From positions 124,001 through 188,000 of the forward strand of contig JYIP02000001.1 of NCBI GenBank assembly GCA_001051155.2: a stretch of DNA of 64,000 nucleotides, in the 5' to 3' direction. Of the stretch, positions 31,928 through 43,698 are shown piece by piece; the stretch's first letter is position 1; every line of letters starts with the position of its first letter. The position numbers and the translations under genes were made by a program. The notes under the pieces are model-generated. The model was given only the letters and a program-made list of their open reading frames with translations, did not search any database and was not told the origin of the DNA. Origin of the DNA: Chrysoporthe austroafricana (taxonomy: Eukaryota > Ascomycota > Sordariomycetes > Diaporthales > Cryphonectriaceae).

Positions 31928-33095
31928 AATAGGTGATCGCTTAAGCAGGCATGCAGCTGTAGCTTGCTTACACTTTAATAGCCTCGCTAGGAAGCGGGGC
32001 TATGCACATACCTAAATTCAACTCGCTGCTTTCTCAACACATTGTACATTTATCTAAATCTTGAAAAAGTAGTTAAGTCTTGCCATTTTGCTCGTATGAT
32101 AAATGCTTGCATCTTCCAAAGTTTCGATTCGAATGGTGTCAAAATAAAGTTTCACTAGCGTAAGCGCCGCTTCCTGTTTGAGCATAAATGGTTGGCTTAC
32201 AGCCTTTAAATTTAAGCTGAAGGAATTGATTAGGCGCCAACGGCGGCATTCCGTCCAGCCCTGACGGCCGGGAGGCTGTCATCTGCAAGGCCTACACCAA
32301 AGGCGGTAGGGCGGGACGGGCTACGTACGTCACCAGCTGTCAGCGGCCCAGCAAGCTCGAGGCGGTGTCGCGTATATTTGGGAGGAGCCACCAGCAGAGT
32401 TTTGCTGCACCTCATGTTCAAGACTAACCCACTGCGTGGCCTGTTAGTGCTCTTTGTGGTTCAGCTACCGCTACTCTACTGCGCATCACGTTATCATAGT
32501 TGGCGTCGTTAGCCCATCGTGCCAGCATCAACTCATTTGGGTATGGAGCGGCTGATAGCCATGTCGCCCTAGAAGTAACCCACACTTATGTTCCCAATTA
32601 CTCGTCGTCGTCGTCGTCATCGTAGGTGCTCGCCGGGATGACGTCGACTTTCTTCACCACCGCGCACGACACAGAAAGGATGGTCGTGGCTGCCGTTGTC
32701 GATGACATAGGAGCAGCAGGCAGAATCGCTAGCGGTGGTGACCTCGAGGTCCTCTCAGCCCGCAGGCAAAACCACGGGCCCGAGTCTGCAGTGCTCACCG
32801 ATATCTAGGCGCCTAGCGTCCGCACCGACGTGCACCAGGTGACCATCCACTTGATGTGGAGAGAAGGAAGGACAGAGAAGAAACAAAAGCTAGCTCAGCT
32901 CGTATTCTAAGCGAAGAGAGAAGAGAAAAGAGTTTTTTTCTATGCTATTAATTGATTTATGCTTACCTGTTTGAAAGCTTCAAAATTGCACACAGTTCTT
33001 CCGTTTTAAGTCTCAAATCCTAAGTGTTATATTTCTTGTCAATACTTACTAATTTTTCTTCAACCTACACATTAGGGCCTTATGCTAGCTAGAAA

Positions 33096-33162
33096 TACAC
33101 ACACATACACACACATACACACACATACACACACACACACACATACACACACACACACACAT

Positions 33163-33204
<42 letters not shown>
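33096..33204 (+). repeat. (CA)n/(CACATA)n then (AT)n microsatellite
   Basis: About 85 bp of CA-rich repeats with interspersed TA pass directly into a pure AT run of about 24 bp. The array is likely length-variable and hard to sequence exactly. Confidence 0.95.
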
Positions 33205-33835
33205 GGGCGGCGTTTTCTCGCCCTTATCGGATCGACCCCGATCAGACCATGCGGCTTATTAGACTTTTAGTAATCCGTAAAGCTAATAGTCTTTGAACCT
33301 GAGCACTTCATCAGTTCCCTGTTGCACCCACTCGCTACCGAGTCTAGTTGTGGCATATACATGAGAAGGGCTTGCATAATTCACTTTCGGCTTGTTGACT
33401 TGCTCTTGGCTGTAGCAGTGATTGAGATGATCGCCACTTTTGTAAAATACACGCTTATTAAGAAGAATCGGAACCCACCTGGAATAGCTGGCAGGTGCCG
33501 GAATGAGGCTATACACAATGACAGTCACTACTTTCTTGGAGGTAAGGGATGTTCTGCTACTACTTTTTTTTTTCCAGCGGAATGTATCCTCTATCTTGAT
33601 TGCACCCTTTCTTCTCTGTAGAGTGTTTCCTATAACAGCTACTACATTCCGTCATTGCATATAATTTAGCTACAACCCTGGCAGTCCAAGTAGTTCAAGC
33701 CCTGACCCTGTCATTGATTTACTGTCATATAAGCTGAGGTGGTCGACGCTGGATTATGTTATCTTGCTCTTATTATTGGGGATGGCATGTGTATATAGGA
33801 ATAAAACTGAAATACTTCTCCAAATGTGACGTGTT

Positions 33836-35975
33836 CTAGCCTAGGCGGATCTCCATTCTCTTCCCATGTTCGTTCCACAGCAATTGCTCGGGCTTGCCCG
33901 CGCTGGGTGCTATATCCGGTCGAACCTTGCTCAAACTCCCATCATCCAGGCGGAACGCTACGTCAGCTGTCGGCTTGATCAAAGCCGGCCTGAACAAGAC
34001 AGAACCCAATCTTTCGTAGCAGTCCTTCCCACGGTGAACAAGTATGATAAATGTCGTGTCGGCGGAGACAGGATCAACTTCGAACATCATCGCTAGTAGC
34101 GATTTCTGCTCTAGCGAACCAGCATCGAAATCTTTATCGTCGATGTAGAAATACGCTAACTCGGTATACCCTTTTCGAGGAAGTTTTACGTATAATCCCT
34201 CTTTGAAGGCATTATTTAGCAAGCGCTCGCTTATATTCTTCTTGCCGTAGTATGCTCGCTTCGCAGTCTCCGTGAAGCCCGACCAGGAAACGTGTGTGAA
34301 TTCTAGATCGACGGCCCATATGCTAAGCCGGAGAAATAATGACGCAAATTCATACACACTGTATTTTCTCTGCCCTTTGGCGAAGTCTTGCAGGTTTATA
34401 ACCTCGGCCTCTTCGCTTCGGCTGACTTTTTCTAGGCTTGTGAGGAAGCAATTCCCGCCGCCTAAGAAGACATGGTTCCCGGGGATCACCTGTCCGGACC
34501 ATCCAGCCCAGGACCAGCTGGGGAACTGGACCAGCCGATTGCACGGTTGTTGGTGCCGCCAGTAGAGCTTCAAGTCCCACTTATCATAGTAAAAGACTAG
34601 AGGTACGCCCCAGACATGGTAGATCGGATCCTTGCGGCTCGCAAAGCTGGATAGAATGCCCAGGAACGCGTTCAGAGTGTCGGAGGAATACGACAGTGTG
34701 CGGCTGCTGTACTGGGTGAGAATTTTCAAAAGGCTGAAGTAGGGCCGGTGGTCGTTGTAATACTTGTGGTCTAGCGCCATGCGGTCAAGGGGGGGATAAG
34801 GCACATTTTCCGGAAACCGGCGAGATGACTTGGCGTGCATCAACTCATAGGGCCAGTGTACGGCCTCAGAGCAGTGCATGCCGTTGCACTGGAAAGAGAT
34901 CTGGTAGTCCGTGAAGATGAGTGTCCGGTTTGACAATAGGCCCTCTTGTAAAGTCCAGCCTCGCGTTGCCCATCGGCTAGTATTCAGAGTCCAAGAGGCA
35001 GGGGGGAAGGTTCGAATATAAAGGTTATCGCCGCTGGAAAGAGCATTCTGCTGAACTCTTTCTCGGCTTCTCACACTCGGCAAGCCGTACTCAGAGCCTT
35101 CGCCAGCGGCAGCGATTAGTGTCAATTTTGCGTTGCCGTAAATAAGGTGCATGGCTTTGACTTGGTCGTGTTTGTCCGCGGCACTGTTTTGATCGATGCA
35201 CTGGAAAATCGCTTAGTTGGCGCTCAAGATAATCAAGGAGTTTGTTGAACCTACGTATTTATCGACCCAGAGATACTTGTACCCTAGCTTTTTGGTGACT
35301 ATGAAGCTGTCTTCCACAACCTCGGGAAATGTGCCGGGCGGAGCGGTGTGAGATCCCCAGACGTAGGAAAGCGCCACGTAGTCGCAGTTTCTCCACGATA
35401 TCGGTGATTGAAGGGTTGCATAGGCGTTTGTGTTTGCTTTTGCAAAAGCATATCCAGGATTTGATCATAGCATAGTCAATTGTGTCTCTCAGAATCCGTC
35501 GAGGCCCGATGTTCTTACTTTGCCCTTCAAGTTGCGGGTCGACAACCCCAATGAAATCTCCCGCTTCTAGCGTAGTTGATTGAGCGGTAGATGCTACAAT
35601 CCCGAGGAGAATTGACGACGCCATGTCATACTGCTTCAGCGTAGGGGCGCGAACCCGGGCGTAGATAGAATTGGCCGAATACGCATAAAGCCGACATTCA
35701 TGCCCATCTAAGTTTGGATGCTTGATGGAACCCAGGAGGCGGCAAAACGGGCATGCTGAGCCTAGAAGCTGCTCACGATCATCATCAACAATAGCGATTT
35801 GGCTGCCCGCATTTTCTTTCACACAAATATCGTCAGTGGCTGTGTGGATGCCACGACATCTCCTGCAAAGAGAGTCGGCTTCGATGCGTTCTGTTTCTGG
35901 TTTTTTTCGTCGTTTGCTGCAAGGAGTTTGGGCAGCAGCTAGCTGGCGCCGTTTCTGTCGTGTTTCGATAGGCAT
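33836..35975 (-). pseudogene. HET-domain gene with a single frameshift before the HET motif
   Basis: The complement of join(33836..35200, 35255..35975), with a 54-bp intron, carries a near-complete HET protein of about 694 aa. The domain reads YVALSYVWGSH, then KLGYKYLWVDKY joined by splicing to CIDQNSADKHDQVKAMHLIYG, and RWATRGWTLQEGLLSNRTLIF, with FPSWSWAGWSG later. The N-terminal part has C-x2-C pairs (LCRRC, CPFCRLLG) typical of fungal HET proteins with a cysteine-rich head. Between 35975 and the HET motif the frame changes once: one surplus base at about 35385 moves ITDIVEKL out of frame with DYVALSYVWG. Correct length and conservation otherwise suggest either a recent mutation or a sequencing error. 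HET proteins mediate vegetative incompatibility. Confidence 0.8.
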
Positions 35976-36420
35976 GATTGATTGCTTGGTGCTTGATGAG
36001 CCGGAACTCCCAGGCCCTGAGCTCGACAAAGGCCTCGGGTATTAGTATCGGGCTTGATTGTAGCGAAGTTTGTATATGCCTAGCTTGGCCACACTGCGAC
36101 CCTCTATCAGGCGAACCTGGGAGGCTGAGCAGCATCCCGGCACCAACAGAACCCGCTCCCACCGTGGCTTAGCAATTCGCTTGCTGTCCATGCTGTCTTT
36201 GTGGGTTATTTAGGGGATTAAGCCTTGTCGCAGGTTCCATTCAGCCACCCAACACACTGTAGGTTACCTCCTTGTCAATGATATCCTATATGATTCATAG
36301 GGCAAGACGTGCTTATTGGGAATTTAAACGTCTTCTCAGACCTATCGCCTCATTCTTTCCTTATCAATTATCTGGCTACCGTAACCTCTTACTCCTTAGC
36401 TACCTACTTTCCTCGTGACA
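35976..36420. other. Divergent intergenic region
   Basis: This gap of about 450 bp separates the HET gene and the unknown large gene. It presumably carries both promoters. No motif can be assigned. Confidence 0.5.
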
Positions 36421-39400
36421 ATGGCGGTAAACTCAAACGAAGAATTAGGAACAGGACAGATACGCGGCAGAGTAAAGTTCGATGAAATGGGATCCGTTTC
36501 CACTGGCTCACTACCATGTTCAAGCATCTGCAAAGCTATTTTCCGACACATTCAACATCTCGGAGAGGCCAACATTGAGACATACAACGGGTATATTGGT
36601 GCAGATCTGCTCTACAAGCCATGGCGTGACCAAATGCAGTGTCGCGCTGAATTCATCGCAAGGTCGGCCAAGCAATTGGACTTGGGCAAACAACTAGAGG
36701 ATCCTATGCAAGTGTCAACTCTACAGTCAGAAGTTATGGCTCGATTATCGGTTGAGGTTGAATGGTGTGTGTATCTAATAGAATAAACTTGGTGAACAAA
36801 ACTAACGTTGCTCACACGCATAGCAAACAATGTCGAGCTAGGTTTTGGCATGCCGAGCGCAGCACTCTACCAGAAAAGCTAAGCAGCGAACATGCCGCAT
36901 CGCTCAAAGATCAGAAGGCAAAGCGAGCGCCTTGTACATGTAACGCCAGTAGTACTGGTAGAGAAGGGTACGATTTCAAGTTGAGTTTTGCTTTCTATTC
37001 AAAAGCACTGGCACTAATCAATCTCCTTAGCGACGGGCATAGCACAAGTCTTCTGTTCTTGAAAGAGACGGATGAAGAGCCTGACGATGAAAGTCAACCG
37101 AACTCGCAGCTGTCGAACGGGAGAGAAACGGGGCACCAAGTTTACAACCTTCGAATGCCTAAGAAAAGACAGTTCGAAAACAGGTTCCCGTATCAGTTGG
37201 CCTTTTCATTCCTTGTCGTCGCATCCGAGCCCGAGGGAGGAGAGAGCGACACAAGCAGGAGTAATATACCACATGAAACGGCGGTCAAAACATCGCAGCT
37301 TCTGTTGTCTCAAGACAGGTTGCGCCGGGACGCGGGAATGAGAAGAGAATGGGAAGCTGGCCCTCTTGCCTGGGCTGTATCCCATCAAGGCAATCACTGG
37401 AGTGTCTCTGCATTTTATTTGGAAAGCAATGACACAGATGAATCCTACCTTGTAAGTCAAACCCCTCTCAATTTTTATATATAAAACTGAACGACCGCCG
37501 ATAGCATATACTTCCTCTATGGAACGGCTGCATTCATTCACCCAGCCGTGCACTCCAACTTTTGCTCATTGCCGACTATATTGTTGACTGGGCGCGCGAA
37601 ATTTACCGCGAGGCCATCATGAACAGCCTCGCTAAAGCGCTTGAAGATGAACCAAGCCTAATGACCCACCAGACCGATGGCTCGAAGAGTTTCAACCGGG
37701 GTGATCATGGCTCGTCGAGGTCAACGAAGGGTTCTAAAATTCTGCCGAAAGACCGTCTTCGAGACTACGATAGCCAATTCGGAGTCATTCGGGATGCTTG
37801 CTACGTACGATCCCTGTTCATCGCCCTCTACATCACGGAGGATAACTTTGAGACTCTAATGAACTCCTTGTCTGCCGATGAGCGAAAAACCCTCGCCAGA
37901 TCTATTCTTAAGTGCTTGACGGAAGCCTGGCGTGTCTCCCGGGAAGGACTGGACGTTTTAGAAAAAAGCTGGACAAACAAAAGCCGCGAGGGCGCCGACC
38001 AGTACCCAAAGGATAAGATCTTCCTCACCGTCATAACTGTCACGGCCTACCTGACTCCCTCCTGGGAGCCGACGCGGGAGTTGGGTTACTTAGCAATAGC
38101 TGAGTCCCTCTTTGACCGCCTACTGGAAATCGCAAGCCTTCAACGGCACCCCGGACAGGTACCAGCCGGCTTTCCCATGGTTAATATCTCGGGCTTAGTT
38201 ATATACAGCTTTCTCAAGGAGTGTACTGCACAGGACACATTAAAGGCGTGCGCCGCCCGCATCTGTCGTCATAGCGGGATCGAGGCCATGGTGTGTGGAG
38301 TTCTAAAGAAGGATTCGCCTAATTGGCAACTTTGCTTGTCCGAAAAAAACGGCCAAAGGGATGGAACACCGTCTTGATGTCGTTACCAAGCTCGCGTCAA
38401 TCTCAAAGGCGCGGAATATTGTGTTTGATCTATTCGTAGGGCAGAGGGTTGAAGTGTCATCGTCTCTGTTTCGCATCTCTTCACTCCTCGAGGACCTCCT
38501 ACGACCGGAAGACCCCAGGCAATACCCAAGACCACCTACAGGAGACGAATGCCTATGGGGGTTCCCGTCCGGACTCCCGGACTTTGAAGCAGACAATGTC
38601 GTGCTTGCTGAGCCTGCTGACCCCCGCAAGGCCGGCGGAGGCCGAGATGAGCTCTGTGTCTTCATTATGGACCCGACCGTTCTCGAGAATTGGCTGTCAC
38701 TCGCGACACTTCTCGAAACATACCCAGCTTGGCATCTGCGGGTCAAAAGGTTCCACCGGAAGCACGGCTGGAGGGCTGGAGATGGAAATCTTAGCAACTT
38801 CATCTGTCGAAACCAGTCATTAGGCCCCAAATTAGCCGAGTATCGCAAGTATCTCAAAAGCGTTATCGGACAGACTCAGTCAGCCGGCACTACAAGCTCT
38901 TCTGGAAACGAGGGATTCTGGGCAGCTAAAGAACACACGTCTAGCTTCAACATACTCACTAGTGAAGGCGAAAAGTGTGATTTTATGGATGCTCTTTCCT
39001 TTGCGAGAGGCATGCAGCCAGGTCGCCGGCTCAGCTCGATTCTCTGGCGAAACCCTCCCGAAAACGCCAATACCGATGTCAAGGTGACGATCTCCGTGGA
39101 TTCTAGTGGAAATCCTGTCCTCGCTAGCGGTCTGGAGCCTACCACGACAAGTAGGCAACGATGTGCCTCCAACAACAGTGCTAACGCGTCACCGCCGGAT
39201 ATTCCAGTAACGAACGCCTCCTCAATGGACCAAGTGAAAGGGATATTGAGGTCAGTTCAAGCCAGGCCAGATAGAGAAAGGGTTATCGAACTGGATTGCG
39301 ATTCCGATGAGCCTGAAGCAGGGCCGTCGAAGAGCAAGTGGCCGCGTTGTAATGAGCTGCCTGAGCACGAGGGCGTCGGACCGTCTAGCAAGCGACCACG

Positions 39401-39503
39401 CTCCTTTATACCACATGAGCATTCCAGTGATGCCCTTAGCGATGCAGACTTCGAGATGTTTATGCAAGCTGGCCTTTTTTCCTACTTTCTTTGGAGTATA
39501 TAG
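36421..39503 (+). CDS. Large protein of unknown function, one homopolymer frameshift
   Basis: The exons are 36421..36764, 36824..37451 and 37505..39503, with introns of 59 and 53 bp and agreeing phases. A further in-frame 63-bp stretch at 36968-37030 has a donor, CTAAT branch and acceptor and may also be an intron. Near 38343-38349 a run of seven A's puts the frame out: removing one A joins LCLSEK to TAKGMEHRLDVVTKLASISK without a stop and gives about 989 aa. I recognise no domain. Visible features are a CKQCRARFWHAE pair of cysteines near residue 115, a helix-rich middle (LIADYIVDWAREIYREA, LSADERKTLARSILKCLTEAW), and a charged C-terminus with basic patches (SKWPRCNEL, SKRPRSF) that may be a nuclear signal. 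It is divergent from a HET gene. Confidence 0.6.
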
Positions 39504-40685
39504 CTTTTGGAAAGAACATAATGGTAGCTGTAGGTGGTATGTGAATAATACCGCTTATAAAGTAGAGACTATAGAATTTGGATCGGTGAGAGCCACCGGG
39601 AGACCCTTGATCTGGCCATAAACGACCTTGATTCCGGGAACTAACACGAGCTGTTCGTAGCTTATCTGAACGCTATCGCTTAGCATCTCTCTGCATAACG
39701 AAGCTATCCGCCGATAATAACGACTTTGTGACCTGGAGCGACTGGGCGCAACGGCGAGAACACTGCTTCGGTTGCGAGTGATCACCGAATCAAAAACCTA
39801 GTCGAAACCGCCTGGGAAGAAGTGCGGGAGACGTCCGTCATACGGGTGGCTTGGCGATGCTTGACTGGTAAGCATGATGCGTTTTGAAATATAGACAGAT
39901 CCATAATAGACGGTAGATGCCTGGATGGGACAAAGTAAAACTCAGCGACATGGAAGTTTGATAGACACAATAAAATTTTATAGAACCATTGATAGCAAAA
40001 ATCGAAGCAGTTTGTCACGAAGAATCCCTCTTGGAAGCCATGCCCTCTATCAACAAGTGGTCCAAGTCCATAAGTTGGAAATCCTTTGCAGGTGAATCGT
40101 ACGAGGCTATGTCTTCGTGGGCCGATCCCTCCGCCATCAGCATCCAAAAGCTGCCTGACATCGGGCCGTCCGGAACGATCCGTTTACCTGGCTCGCTCAA
40201 GACTTGACATAGATAGGCTGGACAGCGGGGCCATTTCTTCGGCGATAGGAACTCGGGCAGCCCCACCCGGCTCGGGGGCTGCCGTGCTGGCCCTGGGTGA
40301 GTAGTCGCCGACCTCGTCCACGCATATTAGCTAGCAGCTAATCGTGTAATATCGATTTTTTTAGTGCTCCGATAACAATTCTGCTTTTCCAGGCGGTACA
40401 TTGTTTGTATTCGGCTTCCATACTTAAGTATGTTTTAAACCATCCGTTAAACCACTTACCAATTGCAATATGTATATAATGGGTTTGTTTTTTTTTGTTT
40501 TTTTTGGGGGGGGGGGTTTAAAAGTTTTTTTGTTAAAAAAAAAAAAAGACTACAAATTACATTTCTATCCATAGTTATATTTGTTCCGTCTATGTATAAT
40601 ATGCAATGATCCTGTCTGTACAATCCCCACTAGAGCGGAACTACTATTCTCGAACAAATAGCTATCGTTGGAGCTGCGACGGTCA
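39504..40685. other. Gene-free stretch with homopolymer tract
   Basis: No supported gene is present. At about 40484-40550 runs of T, G and A follow one another (T8-9, G11, T7, A13), which could fold and could cause assembly error. Open frames at 39989-40266 on both strands show no family features. Confidence 0.5.
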
Positions 40686-41806
40686 TCAAGCTTTCGGAAA
40701 TTCGCTTTCAGCAGGAAGCTCTGACGGCGATTGTTGATACACTAGTCTGTACCCATATCCTTCAGGGAGCTCTGAAGGTCGTTCCGTGACAGGCATCTCG
40801 TGACTTTCGTACCCTCCTTTATACCCCCCCGAGAGCTCACCACGAGACGCCGCGGCGCCAGGTTCCGGAAGCGATGCAAGTGCTCGAGTCTTCCGTCTTC
40901 GAAAGCAGGACCACGCAACAGCTAGCACACTCAGGATAACGGCAGCTCCGACACCTATACCAATACCTGCATATGATCCTGAGGACAAGGTCGACCCGTT
41001 CCCGCTTCCTTGAACTGTAGATGCCGTAGCTGTTGGCGGGGCACTTGTAGTCTCCGAAATGCCAGCATTCGTAGTAGTGGCGGTCATGTTCAATGACAAG
41101 TCACTGGATTTGTATACAAGCTCAATCATCGGCGCCCATATTTGAGTAGCGACTCCCGTTGTCTTGCTAACTGGTGACGTGGGCTCAGTAATGAAAGCCG
41201 AGTAACCATTGCTTGAAGGGATGCATGTGGCTGCCGTGAATGTGGACGCGGGGTTGATGCTTCCCACGCACGATTGATGGGCATACAAGTCGAATGCGCA
41301 GTTGTAATCGCTAAATAAAAAGCAGAATAACTTATATTAGATACTGGCTTTTCTATTAGCAGTTTAGGGTTCTGGGCGTACCTTGGGCAACATCCAATCG
41401 CTGTCGCATTGGCGTTTAGCAGGAACTGAAAAGTAAAGTCTCCTAATATTTGGTTGTCTGAGGTCGACGCCGCCGTTGCCGAGCAAGCTTGATACCAGCC
41501 AGATGGACATACAAGACCTGGTGAGTAGAAACCCCACCCATCTAAACCTGCCGTGGGTCCAGCTTCAATAGTCGGATCCGTTGACGGCCAGCATTTTGCA
41601 TTGTCGAGAATCTGACCGGCCGAACACGTTTGCGCCCAGTAGTGACTGTATGGCAGACCTGTGGTCGTGAAGATGTAGGTACACGATGGAGAAAACGTAT
41701 GGATCGTAGTCAGGGGGCCGAGGTTTGTTCCTGTGCTTGTGATGGTTGTTGTCGTCTGGCTGGGTGAGGAAGATATTACACCTCTTGCTGAAGGAAGTGA
41801 CATCAT
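40686..41806 (-). CDS. Single-pass membrane protein with cysteine-containing ectodomain and Ser/Thr-rich stalk
   Basis: The complement of join(40686..41310, 41382..41806) encodes 349 aa, with a 71-bp intron and agreeing phases. The ectodomain has about ten cysteines (SCTYIF, TCSAGQ, KCWPS, VCPSGWYQAC, GCCPSDYNC, SCVGS, TCIPS). A Thr/Ser-rich stalk follows, then a glycine-rich transmembrane helix (SYAGIGIGVGAAVILSVLAV) with stop-transfer RRRK, and a short tail with EMPVTERPSELP. This layout matches fungal cell-surface proteins of unknown role. The N-terminus lacks a clear signal peptide. The in-frame sequence upstream has no ATG, so a short first exon may be missing. Confidence 0.7.
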
Positions 41807-42758
41807 GAATGTGCAGAGATCAGCTATGTTGTGATAAGTGCTGCAACAGTCAGGCAGCTTGTTTATGGGCTTGAATGAGAATCAAAAGATGACACGAAGC
41901 GTGACCTCGTCCCAAAGGTGCAAAGCGGAGAAGCGGAGAAGGAACAGGGCGAATTGGAAAATTCTCAAAATTCAGCCTCATTTCTCGCCCCCAGAATCCT
42001 ACGCGGGGTGCTGACAGCCCCCAAATATTATAAGAATCCTGCGCAGGGTTGTGCACACCGACAGCTATAGCTGTACTAACCTTACTGGTTCACGGCCATC
42101 TGTATTTCGTACAAGAGAAAAGCGGATGACGAAAGTCCTATTCATGCTGCCTGTAAGAAGAATTTCAGGGATACATTCCTCTTTTGCATTGGCTAGCACT
42201 TTACTGAATACGGTCTCTCCATACTACATAGCGACGTGCTCTCGACATGCCCCCTTTCCACGTAAATCATGCACGTCCGAGGTGTCCGAAGGGTAGTACA
42301 TGGAGGCATTAACACGTGTATTATTACTGGGTTAGTGGCACGAGGTGCTGCACCCGATCAACGGGCCGGGGAGAACAGCTTGCTTTTAGAAGAAGGGGTT
42401 GAGAAAAGTGCTGGCGGCTAGGATGGGGCGATGGCCGTTATTTGGTGGGGGCCATGAAGGTGTCGGGGCAGGGAGGGTGACAGGTTTGAAAAGAGGCTAT
42501 TTGAAATTTGGTGGATAGGGGCTAAGCGTCTGTAGATGAATGTAGCATGGTGGTACCTTGGTGTATTGTGAGTCCACCGTTATATTAGCTATATAGACCG
42601 CTATCGCTTCTAGGCAGCAGGGAGTGGTCACTCCTTTTAGCTGTCGCATATATTGTGGTTTCGAGATTAAAGTGTTTGGACACTCGGTAAAAGTAGCAAT
42701 AGATTAAATGAGAATTTGTGTTTCTGGCAGAAAGTTTATAATATACATGCTTCCTCAA

Positions 42759-42910
42759 CTAACCACCCAGCTTGAACAATTTGAAGCTGGCCGTAATGGT
42801 AGTGACAGTCTTCTCGACCGGCAGCCCGCTCTATCGAGCCCGCTCCGTGAAAGCCCTGCACTTCCTTGATCTGTTGCAGTACATAGGCTGCATCCTCGAG
42901 CGACGGATCT
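42759..42910 (-). pseudogene. C-terminal relic of a TIM-barrel (Tm-1-like/PEP-hydrolase-like) protein
   Basis: The minus strand reads DPSLEDAAYVLQQIKEVQGF, then HGAGSIER, and after one surplus base LPVEKTVTTITASFKLFKL, ending GG-stop at 42759. The string G-A-x-S-I/M-E-R-L-P-V-E is characteristic of the end of fungal TIM-barrel enzyme-like proteins related to the C-terminus of plant Tm-1. Only this end is seen. The frame break and the missing barrel make it a relic. Confidence 0.4.
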
Positions 42911-43646
42911 GACCGCCGTCGGGGTTGACCTGCACTGCCGCGGTCCCGGATTCCCTACAGACTGTCGTTAAGGCTCTTAGTAGTGCTCGTGGTGAGGCTT
43001 ATGTGCGCCACCAGGTGGCGCCAGCATGATATGACCTCGAAACCAGGTGTGTTGTTTGACAATATCGAGGCCGATGAGGTCTTCTGAGAGTTCAGGCACT
43101 CGAGGCAGGACGGTGGACAAAAAATTGCACTCTACTTCGAGAATAATCATCAACGGCTTATCCGACGGTCACGGACGTCGAGATACTGGGGTGGTACGAT
43201 CGAGAGCAACTAACAACTTAGATCGATATTGAAATTGAGCAACGACTCTCCATAGCAACACACTTGGTGAAAGTAGCTAGAGCTTGACTACCTCGGGGCA
43301 TTCTCTGCAAACCTGCAGAATGCGACCCCACTTACAAAGTACAGACTTGCACTAACACTTTCTCCGCTGTAATAAAGCATATTATGTTAATGCATATCAA
43401 GAGTAATTCATGACGGTGACTTTCTTGCAATATGAATCATATTATCTCATTTTTAGCTTCAAATGATGTGCATTTTGCGACATGACATGCTCCCAAAGTC
43501 AATCAGCACACCACACGCAAAGCATTGATGGTTAAATATATTTATATCTGGGTAGTTACCATGCTGGATGGGTGGGTTGTTATGAAAAGAACACCAGCTC
43601 ATTGCAATCGAACCACTCTTATTATTCTATTCTACCAAGGGGTCCC

Positions 43647-43656
43647 TATTTAAATA
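43647..43656 (+). promoter_or_regulatory. TATA-like box for the zinc-finger gene
   Basis: TATTTAAATA lies about 45 bp upstream of the predicted start at 43699, within the usual core-promoter distance. Confidence 0.4.
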
Positions 43657-43698
43657 GCCTATACAATTGCCGACGCTCAGACTGCAACCGCATCCACC

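Larger units (their letters stand above)
31295..33835. other. 2.5-kb gene-poor stretch with a MITE-like element and microsatellite
   Basis: A 163-bp inverted-repeat element (31765-31927) and a CA/AT microsatellite (33096-33204) are present. A GC-rich patch at about 32230-32820 has open frames on both strands (for example MTSTFFTTAHDTERM on plus, from 32638). I recognise no family there, so it may be a gene relic. Nothing else is supported. Confidence 0.5.
41807..43698. other. 1.9-kb stretch without an intact gene
   Basis: It contains a short relic on the minus strand (42759-42910, listed separately). Another minus-strand open segment lies at about 43170-43000 (STVLPRVPELSEDLIGLDIV) and I cannot place it. 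The rest shows nothing. Confidence 0.5.

Noticed and set aside
33082..33270. Frame encoding a Thr-His repeat
   Set aside because: It is a translation of the CA/AT microsatellite.
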